48,442 bases of DNA from the NCBI GenBank assembly GCA_019114755.1, contig DXEW01000029.1, positions 1 through 48,442 of the forward strand. Direction: 5' to 3'. The notes under the pieces are model-generated. The model did not search any database. It saw only the letters and a list, made by a program, of their open reading frames with translations, and was not told the origin of the DNA. Shown piece after piece: positions 7,620 through 16,788 of this stretch. Position numbers and translations under genes: made by a program. Source of the stretch: Candidatus Borkfalkia faecavium (GTDB lineage: Bacteria > Bacillota > Clostridia > Christensenellales > Borkfalkiaceae). How positions within the stretch are numbered: the stretch's first letter is position 1; every line of letters starts with the position of its first letter.

Positions 7620-7928
7620 TTATCTTTGGGCCGCGTCCGCCGTTTGGCGCGGCTCCGCCTTGGGCAGCAGGCGCGCGTAGGCGCCCGTACCGTGCCGCAG
7701 CGCCCGCGACACGCGCGAGAGGGTCGCCGAAGAGATGCCCGTCTCTTCCACGATCTCGGCATACGTCTTCCCTTCCAACAATAATTGAGCCGCGGCGGCG
7801 CGCTGCGCCATCTGCTCGATCTCCTGATAGGTGCAGAGGTCTTCCAACAGAGCGGCGCAGTCCTGCTTATTTTGGCAATTGAGCAATGTGCATAGTAGTA
7901 TGTCTGTCATAGATGCCGCATCTTTCAC
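7620..7928 (-). CDS. TrpR/YerC-YecD-family transcriptional regulator
   Basis: 102-residue protein of the TrpR superfamily (YerC/YecD branch). The helix-turn-helix reads LLLEGKTYAEIVEETGISSATLSRVSRAL, preceded by YQEIEQMAQRAAAA, the typical dimerisation helices. The family contains the tryptophan repressor; YerC-type members are common in Firmicutes and their effectors are mostly unknown. It follows the ABC transporter ATPase by 2 nt, so it is the last gene of the amino-acid uptake operon and may regulate it. The start is GTG, with AGGAGG about 10 nt upstream inside the ATPase gene; an in-frame ATG six codons later is an alternative. The C-terminal tail is Pro/Ala rich and not conserved. Confidence 0.88.
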   Translation of the reverse strand: MKDAASMTDILLCTLLNCQNKQDCAALLEDLCTYQEIEQMAQRAAAAQLLLEGKTYAEIVEETGISSATLSRVSRALRHGTGAYARLLPKAEPRQTADAAQR

Positions 7929-7930
7929 CT

Positions 7931-8806
<876 letters not shown>

Positions 8807-8809
8807 AGG

Positions 8810-9460
8810 TCACACCCGATAAAACTTTGTTTTACGCTCGAGCCAGCCAAACAGCAATGTGAGAATGCCGCAAAAAACAAGGTAAAACACGCCCGCATAG
8901 AGAAGCGGATAAATCACATAGATATTATTCATGATGCTCGTGGCGGTAAAAATGATCTCTCCGACGGAAATGACCTGCGCAAGAGACGTGTCCTTTACAA
9001 GAGTGATCACTTCGTTGCTCATCGGCGCCAAGATGTTGCGGAAAACCTGAAAAAGCACGATATTGAAAAATATTTCATGCTTTTTCATTCCCAGGACCTG
9101 CCCTGCCTCATATTGTCCGCGGGGAACACTTTCGATCCCGCCGCGGTAGATCACGGCAAAATAACAGGAATAATTGATCACAAACGCAACCACTGCCGCA
9201 AACGCGCGAGACGGCCAGCTGATAGGCATGCCGAGCAAACCGGGGCCGTAAAATATGATGATGATCTGCAGCATCAGCGGCGTACCGCGAATGATCCAAA
9301 TAAATATGCGCACGACCGCCTTCAGCGGCTTGAACTTTGACATGGATGCAAAAGCAAGCAGCAATCCGATCGGAAGGGACAGCACGAGCGTCAAAAAGAA
9401 TAATACACAGGTCGTACCGAACCCCTGCAGCAGCTGCAGCGTCATTTCGCCGAACGTCAT
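8810..9460 (-). CDS. Polar amino-acid ABC transporter permease
   Basis: 216-residue inner-membrane permease of the His/Glu/Gln/Arg/opine family. It has about five hydrophobic segments and the EAA-type coupling loop AGQVLGMKKHEIFFNIVLFQVFRN, which meets the ATPase. The sequence IIRGTPLMLQIIIIFYGPG near residue 55 is the usual family motif. As a single permease gene is present, the transporter probably uses a homodimer. It lies 17 nt after the binding-protein gene. Confidence 0.94.
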   Translation of the reverse strand: MTFGEMTLQLLQGFGTTCVLFFLTLVLSLPIGLLLAFASMSKFKPLKAVVRIFIWIIRGTPLMLQIIIIFYGPGLLGMPISWPSRAFAAVVAFVINYSCYFAVIYRGGIESVPRGQYEAGQVLGMKKHEIFFNIVLFQVFRNILAPMSNEVITLVKDTSLAQVISVGEIIFTATSIMNNIYVIYPLLYAGVFYLVFCGILTLLFGWLERKTKFYRV

Positions 9461-9477
9461 AACGTATTCTGTTCCCT

Positions 9478-10272
9478 TTATTTGATTTCGATCAATTCGC
9501 TCTCCAAACCGTAAGCGGAAGCGATCTCCTGCATCGAACCGTCGGCAAACATCTCTGCCAATGCCTCGTTGACAGCTTCACACAAATTGCTGTCTTTACG
9601 GAAAGCTATGCCGTATTCTTCGGTAGGGAACCCCATATCGACAAGCACATACTTGCCTTCATAGGCGGGCGTCGCCAAATAATATTTTGCAAGCACGGAA
9701 TCTAAAATGCCGATATCCGCAGATTTGTTTTCTAATTCCGTAAATACTTGTACCTGCGTATCGATGGCGACAAACTGATCGCTCAGTTCTTCGCCGAAGC
9801 CCGCCCCGGCAGAACCGTTTTCCGCCACGATCTTCTGATCCTTGATGGAGTCCTGGTCGGTATATTTGTCCTTGTCTTCCACACGGATCACGGCGACCTG
9901 CTGGTTGCGCATATACGGCGAAGAAACTTCCGTCTGTTCCTGCAATTCTTCGGTAATGGTCATCCCGTTCCAAATACAGTCAATATTTTTCGAATTCAAT
10001 TCAAAAACTTTATTGCTCCACTTGATGATCTGGAACTCGACCTCGACGCCCAGCTTTTCGCCGACTGCACGGGCAAATTCCACGTCGAACCCCTTCCATT
10101 CGCCCCCTTCCAAATAGGTAATGGGCTGAAACTCCGTGCAGCCGACGACGAGCGTTCCCTTGTCTTTGACGTACTCGAGATCTTGCTTACCGTCGCCTGC
10201 GCACCCTGCAAATGCGAGCGCACCGCAGGCGAGCACCGCCAGCGAGCAGATCGCTGCCAATAATTTTTTCAT
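9478..10272 (-). CDS. Amino-acid ABC transporter substrate-binding lipoprotein
   Basis: 264-residue extracellular solute-binding protein, family 3. It begins with a signal peptide (MKKLLAAIC then a hydrophobic stretch) ending AFAGC with the lipidated cysteine at residue 24. Mature motifs include GTLVVGCTEFQPITY and WKGFDVEFARAVGEKLGVEVEF, standard for polar amino-acid receptors. The frame is open upstream, but the ATG at 10272 has AAGGAG 7-8 nt before it and the signal peptide starts there. First gene of the operon SBP-permease-ATPase-TrpR-like. The exact amino acid is unknown. Confidence 0.95.
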   Translation of the reverse strand: MKKLLAAICSLAVLACGALAFAGCAGDGKQDLEYVKDKGTLVVGCTEFQPITYLEGGEWKGFDVEFARAVGEKLGVEVEFQIIKWSNKVFELNSKNIDCIWNGMTITEELQEQTEVSSPYMRNQQVAVIRVEDKDKYTDQDSIKDQKIVAENGSAGAGFGEELSDQFVAIDTQVQVFTELENKSADIGILDSVLAKYYLATPAYEGKYVLVDMGFPTEEYGIAFRKDSNLCEAVNEALAEMFADGSMQEIASAYGLESELIEIK

Positions 10273-10360
10273 ACAAAACTCCTTTTCGCCGCGCGGCAGG
10301 CATCGCCTGCGCCTTACTGCGGCTTTTCTGTTGTTGCCGCTCCATAGGCGGCACCATGTC

Positions 10361-10389
10361 ATTATACTTTATTGCGCTAAATTAGTAAA
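10361..10389 (-). promoter_or_regulatory. Promoter of the amino-acid ABC operon
   Basis: Minus strand: TTTACT (10389-10384), 17-nt spacer, TATAAT (10366-10361), about 90 nt upstream of the lipoprotein start. It lies back to back with the phosphoketolase promoter in a 311-bp divergent region that holds nothing else recognisable. Confidence 0.75.
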
Positions 10390-10521
10390 GTGTTTTTGCC
10401 TGTCATTTTATAAATTTTTAATTTTGCGCGCTTTTTCACATTTTCACGAAACGTTCCTTCACATGAAAATATTGTAATAAACGGACAATTAAATTTTTTG
10501 TCAATTATTTTCGCTCAACTG

Positions 10522-10549
10522 TTGAAATTTTTAAAATTTCGTTTATAAT
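10522..10549 (+). promoter_or_regulatory. Promoter of the phosphoketolase gene
   Basis: TTGAAA (10522-10527), 16-nt spacer, TATAAT (10544-10549), followed by an AAGGAG ribosome site and ATG at 10584. The A+T-rich surrounding sequence suggests a strong promoter. Confidence 0.8.
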
Positions 10550-10583
10550 AGATAGTGAAATACTATAAAAGGAGTAGTTACTT

Positions 10584-12974
10584 ATGAGCACAACCCAGAC
10601 CTGCCCCGAGAAGCTGCCTTTGACGGACGCTTATCTCGAGAAGATGAACGCTTACTGGCGCGCGGCCAACTACCTCGCGGCGGCTCAGCTTTATCTGTTG
10701 GACAACCCTCTGCTGCGTGAACCCCTGACCCGTGACCAGGTCAAGAAAAAGATCGTCGGCCACTGGGGCACCGTTCCCGGGCAGAACTTCGTCTATGTAC
10801 ACCTGAACAGGGTCATCAAAAAGTACGACCTCGACATGATCCTGCTCTCCGGCCCCGGCCACGGCGGAAACTTCTTCGTCGCCAACTCGTACCTCGAGGG
10901 TACATACAGCGAGGTATACCCCAACGTCAGCCAAGACTATGAGGGCATGAAGAGGCTGTGCAAACAGTTCTCCTTCCCCGGCGGCATCTCCAGCCACGTT
11001 GCGCCCGAAACGCCCGGTTCCATCAACGAAGGCGGCGAGCTCGGCTACTCCATCGCGCACGCGTTCGGCGCCGTGTTCGACAACCCCGACCTCATCGCGG
11101 CCGTCACCGTCGGCGACGGCGAAGCGGAGACGGGCCCCCTGGCGACCGCATGGCATTCGAATAAATTCCTCAACCCCGCACAGGACGGCGCCGTGCTGCC
11201 CATCCTGCACCTGAACGGCTACAAGATCAACAACCCCACCGTGTTCGCGCGCATCTCGCACGAAGAGGTGGAGAGCTTCTTCCACGGCTGCGGCTGGAAG
11301 CCCTATTTTGTGGAAGGCGACGATCCCATGGATATGCACAGGAAGATGGCGGAAGCGCTTGACAAGTGCGTCGAAGAGATCAAAGCCATCCAGAAAGCCG
11401 CCCGCGAAGAGGGCAAGGACGAGCGCCCCTTCTGGCCGATGATCGTCCTGCGCACCCCTAAGGGCTGGACGGGCCCGAAGGTGGTAGACGGGCTGCAGAT
11501 CGAAAACTCTTTCCGCGCACACCAAGTGCCCATCACCATGGAAAAGCCCGAGCACATGCAGCTGCTCAAAGACTGGCTGCTGAGCTATAAGCCTGAAGAG
11601 CTGTTCGACGAGAACTACCGCCTCATCCCCGAACTGCGCGCCCTGGCGCCCGAAGGCGACCACCGCATCAGCGCCAACCCGCACGCGAACGGCGGCAAGT
11701 TGCTGCGCGACCTGCGCCTGCCCGACTTCAAGAAATACGCCGTAGACGTTCCCGCGCCCGGCGCCGTCAAGACGCAGGACATGCTGGAACTGGGCGGCTA
11801 CGTGAGAGACGTATTCGAACTCAACAAAGAGAGCAAAAACTTCCGCATCTTCGGGCCGGACGAATGCATGAGCAACCGCCTCTACCGCGCCTTTGAGGCG
11901 ACCGATCGCGACTTCAACGCCGAGATCTACCCGACGGACGACAAGCTCGCCAAAGACGGCCGCATCATGGACTCGTACCTGTCCGAGCATATGTGCGAGG
12001 GCTGGCTGGAGGGCTACATCCTCACCGGCCGCCACGGCTTCTTCGCTTCGTACGAGGCGTTCATCCGCGTCGTCGATTCGATGGCAGCCCAGCACGCGAA
12101 GTGGCTGAAGGTCTGCAACCAGCTGCCCTGGAGGCAGGATATCGCCTCTTTGAACCTGGTACTCACCTCCAACGTGTGGCAGCAGGACCATAACGGCTTC
12201 ACCCACCAGGATCCCGGCTTCCTCGACCACATCGCCAACAAGAAGGCAGACGTCGTGCGCATGTATCTCCCGCCCGATGCAAACTGCCTGCTCTCCTGCT
12301 TCGACCACTGCGTGAAGAGCAAGAACTACGTCAACGTCATCGTCGCTTCCAAGCACCCGAGCTTCCAGTGGCTGACCATGGAACAGGCGGTCAATCACTG
12401 CACGCAGGGCGTGAGCATCTGGGATTGGGCGTCGAACGACGACGGCGTCGAGCCCGACATCGTCATGGCCTGCTGCGGCGATACCCCTACCCTCGAGGCA
12501 TTGGCTGCCGTCACCATCCTGCGCGACAACCTGCCCGATTTGAAGATCCGCTTTGTCAACGTCGTCGACCTGATGAAGCTGCAGCCGCACGGCGTACACC
12601 CGCACGGCCTGACCGACGCCGATTACGACGCCATCTTCACCAAGGATAAACCCATCATCTTCAATTTCCACGGTTATCCGACGCTCATCCACGAGCTGAC
12701 CTATACCCGCCACAACAAGAACCTGCACGTGTTCGGCTACATCGAAGAAGGCACCATCACCACGCCGTTCGACATGCGCGTCCAGAACAAGATCGACCGC
12801 TTCGACCTCGTGAAGACGGCGATCACCGTCCTGCCGCAGCTGGGCAACACGGGCTCGTCTCTGTTCCAGAAGATGAACGACCTGCTCGTCAAGCACAAGA
12901 ACTACATCGCGGCGCACGGCGAAGACATCCCCGAAGTCAGAGACTGGGTATGGCACACCCCCGCCGAGAAGTAA
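10584..12974 (+). CDS. xfp: Xylulose-5-phosphate/fructose-6-phosphate phosphoketolase
   Basis: 796-residue TPP enzyme that cleaves xylulose 5-phosphate (and often fructose 6-phosphate) with phosphate to acetyl phosphate plus glyceraldehyde 3-phosphate (or erythrose 4-phosphate). Visible motifs include SGPGHGG near residue 92, the TPP motif GDGEAETGP near residue 177, and the C-terminal region beginning [13 protein letters not shown]. Length is normal. It stands alone with its own promoter, ribosome site and a strong terminator, and codon use is highly biased to C/G-ending codons, suggesting high expression. Acetyl phosphate would feed acetate/ATP or acetyl-CoA formation; no acetate kinase or phosphotransacetylase gene is in the window. 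Confidence 0.97.
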   Translation: MSTTQTCPEKLPLTDAYLEKMNAYWRAANYLAAAQLYLLDNPLLREPLTRDQVKKKIVGHWGTVPGQNFVYVHLNRVIKKYDLDMILLSGPGHGGNFFVANSYLEGTYSEVYPNVSQDYEGMKRLCKQFSFPGGISSHVAPETPGSINEGGELGYSIAHAFGAVFDNPDLIAAVTVGDGEAETGPLATAWHSNKFLNPAQDGAVLPILHLNGYKINNPTVFARISHEEVESFFHGCGWKPYFVEGDDPMDMHRKMAEALDKCVEEIKAIQKAAREEGKDERPFWPMIVLRTPKGWTGPKVVDGLQIENSFRAHQVPITMEKPEHMQLLKDWLLSYKPEELFDENYRLIPELRALAPEGDHRISANPHANGGKLLRDLRLPDFKKYAVDVPAPGAVKTQDMLELGGYVRDVFELNKESKNFRIFGPDECMSNRLYRAFEATDRDFNAEIYPTDDKLAKDGRIMDSYLSEHMCEGWLEGYILTGRHGFFASYEAFIRVVDSMAAQHAKWLKVCNQLPWRQDIASLNLVLTSNVWQQDHNGFTHQDPGFLDHIANKKADVVRMYLPPDANCLLSCFDHCVKSKNYVNVIVASKHPSFQWLTMEQAVNHCTQGVSIWDWASNDDGVEPDIVMACCGDTPTLEALAAVTILRDNLPDLKIRFVNVVDLMKLQPHGVHPHGLTDADYDAIFTKDKPIIFNFHGYPTLIHELTYTRHNKNLHVFGYIEEGTITTPFDMRVQNKIDRFDLVKTAITVLPQLGNTGSSLFQKMNDLLVKHKNYIAAHGEDIPEVRDWVWHTPAEK

Positions 12975-12986
12975 GTTCTCTTTGGC

Positions 12987-13030
12987 AATTTGAATGACGT
13001 TTGCAACGGCATTTGAATGATTTTTGCATA
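12987..13030 (+). repeat. Tandem TTTGAATGA..TTTGCA motif after xfp
   Basis: Two related units, TTTGAATGACGTTTGCA and TTTGAATGATTTTTGCA, lie between the xfp stop and its terminator. The second resembles the AT-rich half of the 39-bp repeats at 6145-6222. Confidence 0.6.
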
Positions 13031-13036
13031 CCATTG

Positions 13037-13067
13037 CGCCCCGCGGCTTGCCGCGGGGCGTTTTGTT
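13037..13067 (+). terminator. Rho-independent terminator of xfp
   Basis: CGCCCCGCGG pairs with CCGCGGGGCG across a CTTG loop (13037-13060) and is followed by TTTTGTT. Textbook intrinsic terminator about 65 nt after the stop codon. Confidence 0.93.
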
Positions 13068-13238
13068 CTCTATTCACGAAAAATTCGGCGTCGCCCGCGA
13101 TTTTCGGGAGCCCTGTTTTTTCCGCGCAGTCGAACGGATCTCTGAAAATACCCCCCTCTTTTTCATTTCGACCGAGCAACGCGAGTAAAGAAATCTTGCG
13201 CGCAGGAGTATCGGTTATAAACGCCTTACCTTTCAAGC

Positions 13239-13392
13239 CTTCACCCTTTTTAAGGGGGAAGGTGGCGCGCGCCGCTTGCGGCGCGTGACGAATGAGGGTT
13301 GTATCGACCTTATTTATCGCTGCCCCGCCTGAAACAAGGACGATATCCCCTCATCAGGCGCTCCGCGCCAGCTTCCCCCTCAGGGGGAAGCC
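13239..13392. repeat. Inverted pair of a ~55-bp hairpin element
   Basis: The plus-strand copy (13239-13302) contains AAGGGGGAAGGTGGCGCG and ends TGACGAATGAGGG; the opposite-strand copy (13392-13341) reads GAGGGGGAAGCTGGCGCG and ends TGATGAGGGG. Each has its own internal palindrome. The arrangement resembles two facing insertions of one family. Confidence 0.75.
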
Positions 13393-13422
13393 ATGCATAG
13401 AGCCGCGTTCGGAACAGCTTTT

Positions 13423-13588
13423 GCGTTCTGTACAAGATCCCTCGGCTGACGCTCGGGACGACAAAGGGATAATGTCGGAAGGGCTCAGCGTTCTGTACAA
13501 GATCCCTCGACTGACGCTCGGGATGACAAAGCGTGCGTATGAGATCCCTCGTCGCGCGCGGCAAAAGCCCGCGCTTGTTCGGGATGAC
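13423..13588 (+). repeat. Three direct GATCCCTCG...CGGGATGAC units
   Basis: Units at 13423-13465 and 13488-13530 are 43 bp and differ at two bases. A third, diverged unit at about 13541-13588 keeps only the ends (GAGATCCCTCG and CGGGATGAC). Each unit is an imperfect palindrome (CCCTCG...CGGGA). Confidence 0.85.
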
Positions 13589-13725
13589 GGATGAGCGCGT
13601 CGCGTATGCGGCGCGCGGGGCGAAAAAAAAAGACGCCCCTTCTTCCGTCGGCTTCGCCGACACACCGAGAGGGAAAGAGATAGAATGAATAGGCGTATTT
13701 CCCTTTCCAAACAAAAATCTCTGCA

Positions 13726-13770
13726 AAAACCATAATAGACCGATCCGCGTGAACGAGTCGGCCTATTATA
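13726..13770 (-). terminator. Terminator downstream of the FAD oxidoreductase operon
   Basis: On the minus strand ATAATAGGCCGA pairs with TCGGTCTATTAT (one mismatch) around a 14-nt loop and is followed by GGTTTTTG. It lies about 115 nt beyond the stop of the COG2509-type gene. A TATAAT sequence inside the gap (minus strand near 13827-13822) means a small RNA cannot be excluded. Confidence 0.6.
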
Positions 13771-13883
13771 GTGAGAGAATATGAAAAAAGTTTTGTGTGG
13801 TCTGTGCCTTGAATGTGCCTTTATTATACAAGACGATTATGATTGTTGTATGAAAAGGGAATGAAGCTATCTTAAAAACTTAT

Positions 13884-15416
13884 TCACCCGCCGTACGCCG
13901 AACAGATGGCTTCCGCCACGCGGATGCCGTCGGCTGCAGAGCTGGTGATGCCGCCCGAATAACCGCATCCCTCGCCGCAGGGGTACACGCCCGCGGCGGA
14001 AACACTTTGCAGCCTTTCATCCCGCAGTACGCGCACGGGGGAAGAAAAGCGGGATTCCACCGCCGTCAGCAGGGCATCGGGCGATGCAAAGCCGTGCAGT
14101 CGCCTGTCCATATCGACAATGGCGGCGCGGAGCGTCTGAATGACGAAGCCTGGAAGGACGGCTTGCAGGTCGCAGAAGGCGGTGCCGGCGGCATAGGAAG
14201 GCAGCACCTCGCCGAAGGCGCGGGTGGGCGCGCCCTGCAAAAAGTCCTCTACCCGCTGCACGGGAGCGGCGTAAGAGCTGCCGCCCGCCTCGAACGCCGC
14301 GCGCTCTAACTTGCGCTGGAAGGCGACGCCGTCTAAGACGCCGCCGCGGTCGAAATCGCTGCGGCGCACCTGTACGAGCAGGGCGCTGTTGGAATTGGCG
14401 GCGTCGCGGGCAAAGTCGCTCATGCCGTTGGTGACAACGCCGCCCGCCTCGCTGGCGGCGGGCATCACATACCCGCCCGGGCACATGCAGAAGGTGAAGG
14501 CGGTGCGCTCGGCGGCGTGGCTGACCAGCTTATAGTCGGCGGCGGGCAGCAGGTCTTTCATGGCGCCATACTGGGCAAAGTCGATGCGCTCACGCAGGTG
14601 CTCGATGCGCACACCCACGGCAAACTCGCGCGGCTGCATGGCAAAGCCGCGCCTTTCCAGCATTGCAAAGGTGTCGCGGCTGCTGTGGCCGATAGCGAGG
14701 ACGAGCTCGCTCGCCTCGGCAAATTCCGAATCGCCCGTACGAGTATCCGTGAGCTGCGCCCCGCATAATTTCCCATCCCTGACGCGAATATCTTGCAGCA
14801 GGCAATGGAAGCGCACCTCTCCCCCCTGCGATAGGATATATTCGCGCATGTTTTTGACCACGCCGCGCAAGAGGTCGCTGCCGATGTGCGGCTTGGCTAT
14901 ATAGAGGATCTCCTCGGGAGCGCCAAACTGCACAAAAGTCTCCAGCACCTCGCGGTTGCGCACGTCTTTGGTCTGCGTGTTCAGCTTTCCGTCCGAAAAG
15001 GTGCCCGCGCCCCCTTCGCCGAACTGCACGTTGCAGTTCTCGTCGAGGATATGTTTTTGGAAGAAAGTCTCGTTCTGCCGCACCCGCTCTTCCACCGTGC
15101 CGCCGCGCTCGACGACGAGGGGATGGATTCCGCCCCGCAGCAGGCGGATGGCGCAGAACAACCCTGCGGGGCCGCTGCCGACCACGATCACCCGCGGCGG
15201 CTGCCGTTTGACCTGCGGCCAAGTGCGCGCGGGCAGCGGGATCGGCTGTTTGTCCGCCTCTACCGAATACACCCAGCGGATATCCGCCTTGTCGCGCGCG
15301 TCCAGCGATTTTTTGAGGATGCGGATATAACGGCAGCCGCGCATCTTTTTGGCGGCAAGCTGTAAAAGTTTCTCTTCGCTCTCGCCCGGTCTCAGGCGCA
15401 AACCGTCAATGCGCAT
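13884..15416 (-). CDS. FAD-dependent oxidoreductase, COG2509-like
   Basis: 510-residue flavoprotein. After about 90 residues of N-terminal domain (starting MRIDGLRLRPGESEEKL) comes the dinucleotide fold VIVVGSGPAGLFCAIRLLRGG, then the FGEGGAGTFSDGKLNTQ motif, LVLAIGHSSRDTF and a C-terminal GEGCGYSGGITSSAADGIRVAEA FAD-binding motif. This architecture is the widespread but poorly characterised COG2509 family of FAD-dependent dehydrogenases. The frame is open upstream, but ATG at 15416 has GGGAGG six nt before it and matches the family N-terminus. It overlaps the preceding flavoprotein gene by 11 nt, indicating a coupled two-gene operon. Substrate unknown. Confidence 0.88.
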   Translation of the reverse strand: MRIDGLRLRPGESEEKLLQLAAKKMRGCRYIRILKKSLDARDKADIRWVYSVEADKQPIPLPARTWPQVKRQPPRVIVVGSGPAGLFCAIRLLRGGIHPLVVERGGTVEERVRQNETFFQKHILDENCNVQFGEGGAGTFSDGKLNTQTKDVRNREVLETFVQFGAPEEILYIAKPHIGSDLLRGVVKNMREYILSQGGEVRFHCLLQDIRVRDGKLCGAQLTDTRTGDSEFAEASELVLAIGHSSRDTFAMLERRGFAMQPREFAVGVRIEHLRERIDFAQYGAMKDLLPAADYKLVSHAAERTAFTFCMCPGGYVMPAASEAGGVVTNGMSDFARDAANSNSALLVQVRRSDFDRGGVLDGVAFQRKLERAAFEAGGSSYAAPVQRVEDFLQGAPTRAFGEVLPSYAAGTAFCDLQAVLPGFVIQTLRAAIVDMDRRLHGFASPDALLTAVESRFSSPVRVLRDERLQSVSAAGVYPCGEGCGYSGGITSSAADGIRVAEAICSAYGG

Positions 15417-16632
15417 GTTCGACCTCCCGTATGATAGACGCCGCCGCCACGGCGCCGCTCGAAAACGCCCATTGCAGGTTGTAGCCGCCGCACTCGCCGT
15501 CTGCATCCGTCAGCTCGCCGACGATATACAAGCCGCGCACTTTTTTGCTCTCCAGTTCTTGCGTCAGCTCGCCCATGGGCACGCCGCCCTTGGTGACCTG
15601 GGCATAATCGAAGCCGAGGGTGCCCGTCACGGGCAGGCGGAAATTTTTAACGCAATGGGCCAGTTTTTCAAAATTACAGCCGATATCGCCCGTTTTTTTG
15701 CCGTTTGCATAGTACTTCGCCACACATTTTCCGATGGAACTGTTGACCATGCCGCGCAGCAGGTCGGCAGGCGGCAGCTGCGGATACAGCGCAGATTTTG
15801 CGGACAGCGCCGCCGACAGTTCCTTCCCTTCAAACATGGGCAAAAAGTCGATGCAAAGCTCGTCCCCTTCCCGCGCGAAGGCGGAGATGCGGAACACGGC
15901 ATCGCCGCTGACGCCGAAATCGGTGAACAGCACGTCGCCGCGCATACGGACGACTTCCTTCCCGCCGCGCAGAAGGCGCAGGACGCAGTCGGCGCGCACC
16001 CCCTTCAGCCCGCGGATAAAGGTCTGCTCCGTCTTGAGCTGTACGAGGGAGGGGCGGAGCTTTGTGACCGTGTGCCCGAACGCCTCGGCGAGGGCATAAC
16101 CGCCGCCGTCCGTGCCGAAATGCCTGGCAGCCTTGCCGCCGCAGGCGAGGACGAGAAATTTGCTTTCATAGCTCCCCTGCTCCGTGCGGACGCGGAAGAG
16201 GCCGCCCGCATACGACGCGCCGACGACTTTTTCCTGCAAGCGCACCTCTACGCCGCAGCGGGAAAGTTCCGCCCGCAGAAGGTCTGTGACAGACGCCGCC
16301 TGACGGGAAGCGGGGTAGACGCGGCCCTCTTCGTCTGTCACGAACAGCCCGCCGCAGGCGCGTAAGAAGGCGAGGAGCTCGTCTTTGCCGAAGGCGGCAA
16401 GGACGTGTTCCGCCGTCTGTTTGGACGAGGTAAAGTAATGCTCCGCGCCCATATTCCGATTGGTGATGTTCCCCTGTCCGTTGCCGGTGGCGGAGAGCTT
16501 TTTGCCCAGCCTGTCGTTGCGCTCCAACAAAAGGACGCCCACGCCCGCCTGTGCCAGCCGCAGGGCGCACAGCATGCCGGACGCGCCCCCGCCGACGACG
16601 ATCGCGGTATCGGCACTCGCGCAGCTTTTCAT
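15406..16632 (-). CDS. NAD(P)/FAD-dependent oxidoreductase, BaiN/HI0933 family
   Basis: 408 residues, the usual length of HI0933-like flavoproteins. The N-terminal Rossmann motif is IVVGGGASGMLCALRLAQAG, followed by LLERNDRLGKKLSATGNGQGNITN, diagnostic of this family, and LVLACGGKA. The C-terminal end GECGGYNLQWAFSSGAVAA matches the FAD-binding helix. One clostridial relative, BaiN, was reported to act in bile-acid 7-dehydroxylation, but most members are of unknown function, so no bile-acid role should be assumed. ATG preceded by GGGAGGTGAAAGG. It is translationally coupled to the downstream COG2509-like gene. Confidence 0.88.
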   Translation of the reverse strand: MKSCASADTAIVVGGGASGMLCALRLAQAGVGVLLLERNDRLGKKLSATGNGQGNITNRNMGAEHYFTSSKQTAEHVLAAFGKDELLAFLRACGGLFVTDEEGRVYPASRQAASVTDLLRAELSRCGVEVRLQEKVVGASYAGGLFRVRTEQGSYESKFLVLACGGKAARHFGTDGGGYALAEAFGHTVTKLRPSLVQLKTEQTFIRGLKGVRADCVLRLLRGGKEVVRMRGDVLFTDFGVSGDAVFRISAFAREGDELCIDFLPMFEGKELSAALSAKSALYPQLPPADLLRGMVNSSIGKCVAKYYANGKKTGDIGCNFEKLAHCVKNFRLPVTGTLGFDYAQVTKGGVPMGELTQELESKKVRGLYIVGELTDADGECGGYNLQWAFSSGAVAAASIIREVEHAH

Positions 16633-16676
16633 CCTTTCACCTCCCGCGGCATCGCGTCTGCGCGCGCCGCAAACTA

Positions 16677-16746
16677 TACTTCATGTACGAAAAAACACTT
16701 CTTGTACGAAAAAGTTAAACGAAAAAATACTTCTTGTACGAAAAAG
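16677..16746 (-). repeat. Three 19-bp direct repeats behind the serS terminator
   Basis: Plus-strand TACTTCATGTACGAAAAAA (16677-16695), CACTTCTTGTACGAAAAAG (16696-16714) and TACTTCTTGTACGAAAAAG (16728-16746). A partial ACGAAAAAA lies between the second and third. The last copy supplies the U-run of the serS terminator on the minus strand, so the array looks like a multiplied terminator tail. It sits directly upstream of the BaiN-family gene. Confidence 0.9.
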
Positions 16747-16764
16747 GCCCCGACGTGCGGAGCC
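16741..16764 (-). terminator. Intrinsic terminator of serS
   Basis: Minus strand: GGCTCCG, loop CACGT, CGGGGCC (7-bp stem with one G-U), followed by TTTTTCG. It begins 24 nt after the serS stop codon. Confidence 0.75.
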
Positions 16765-16788
16765 TATCCGGACAGCGGCAGACGCCGC

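Larger units (their letters stand above)
13068..13883. other. Gene-free island of REP-like repeats (0.8 kb)
   Basis: No credible gene. The stretch is a mosaic of short palindromic or repeated elements: an ATTTCGACCGAGC...GAAATC unit (about 13164-13194), an inverted pair of AAGGGGGAAG elements (13239-13302 and 13341-13392), three GATCCCTCG...CGGGATGAC units (13423-13588), then an A+T-rich tail with a terminator hairpin. Such arrays are typical of intergenic repeat families in gut Clostridia. Confidence 0.75.

Noticed and set aside
10578..13034. 818-codon frame on the minus strand opposite xfp
   Set aside because: The plus-strand frame is an unmistakable phosphoketolase with promoter and terminator. 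The minus-strand product has an Asp/Val/His/Ala-rich antisense composition and no domain.
13423..13588. CRISPR array or tRNA remnants
   Set aside because: Two-and-a-half diverged units, palindromic, spaced irregularly; they fit REP-like intergenic repeats.
13310..13733. Several overlapping 80-140 codon frames
   Set aside because: They lie wholly within the repeat island, shift frame from repeat to repeat and lack ribosome sites.
13727..13830. Small RNA gene between the FAD operon and the repeat island
   Set aside because: TATAAT on the minus strand is followed by a hairpin with a U-run, but no good -35 was found and the hairpin is explained as the operon terminator.
15406..16632. Bile-acid operon (BaiN) interpretation
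   Set aside because: Only family-level similarity; no other bai gene is present, and HI0933-type flavoproteins are widespread.
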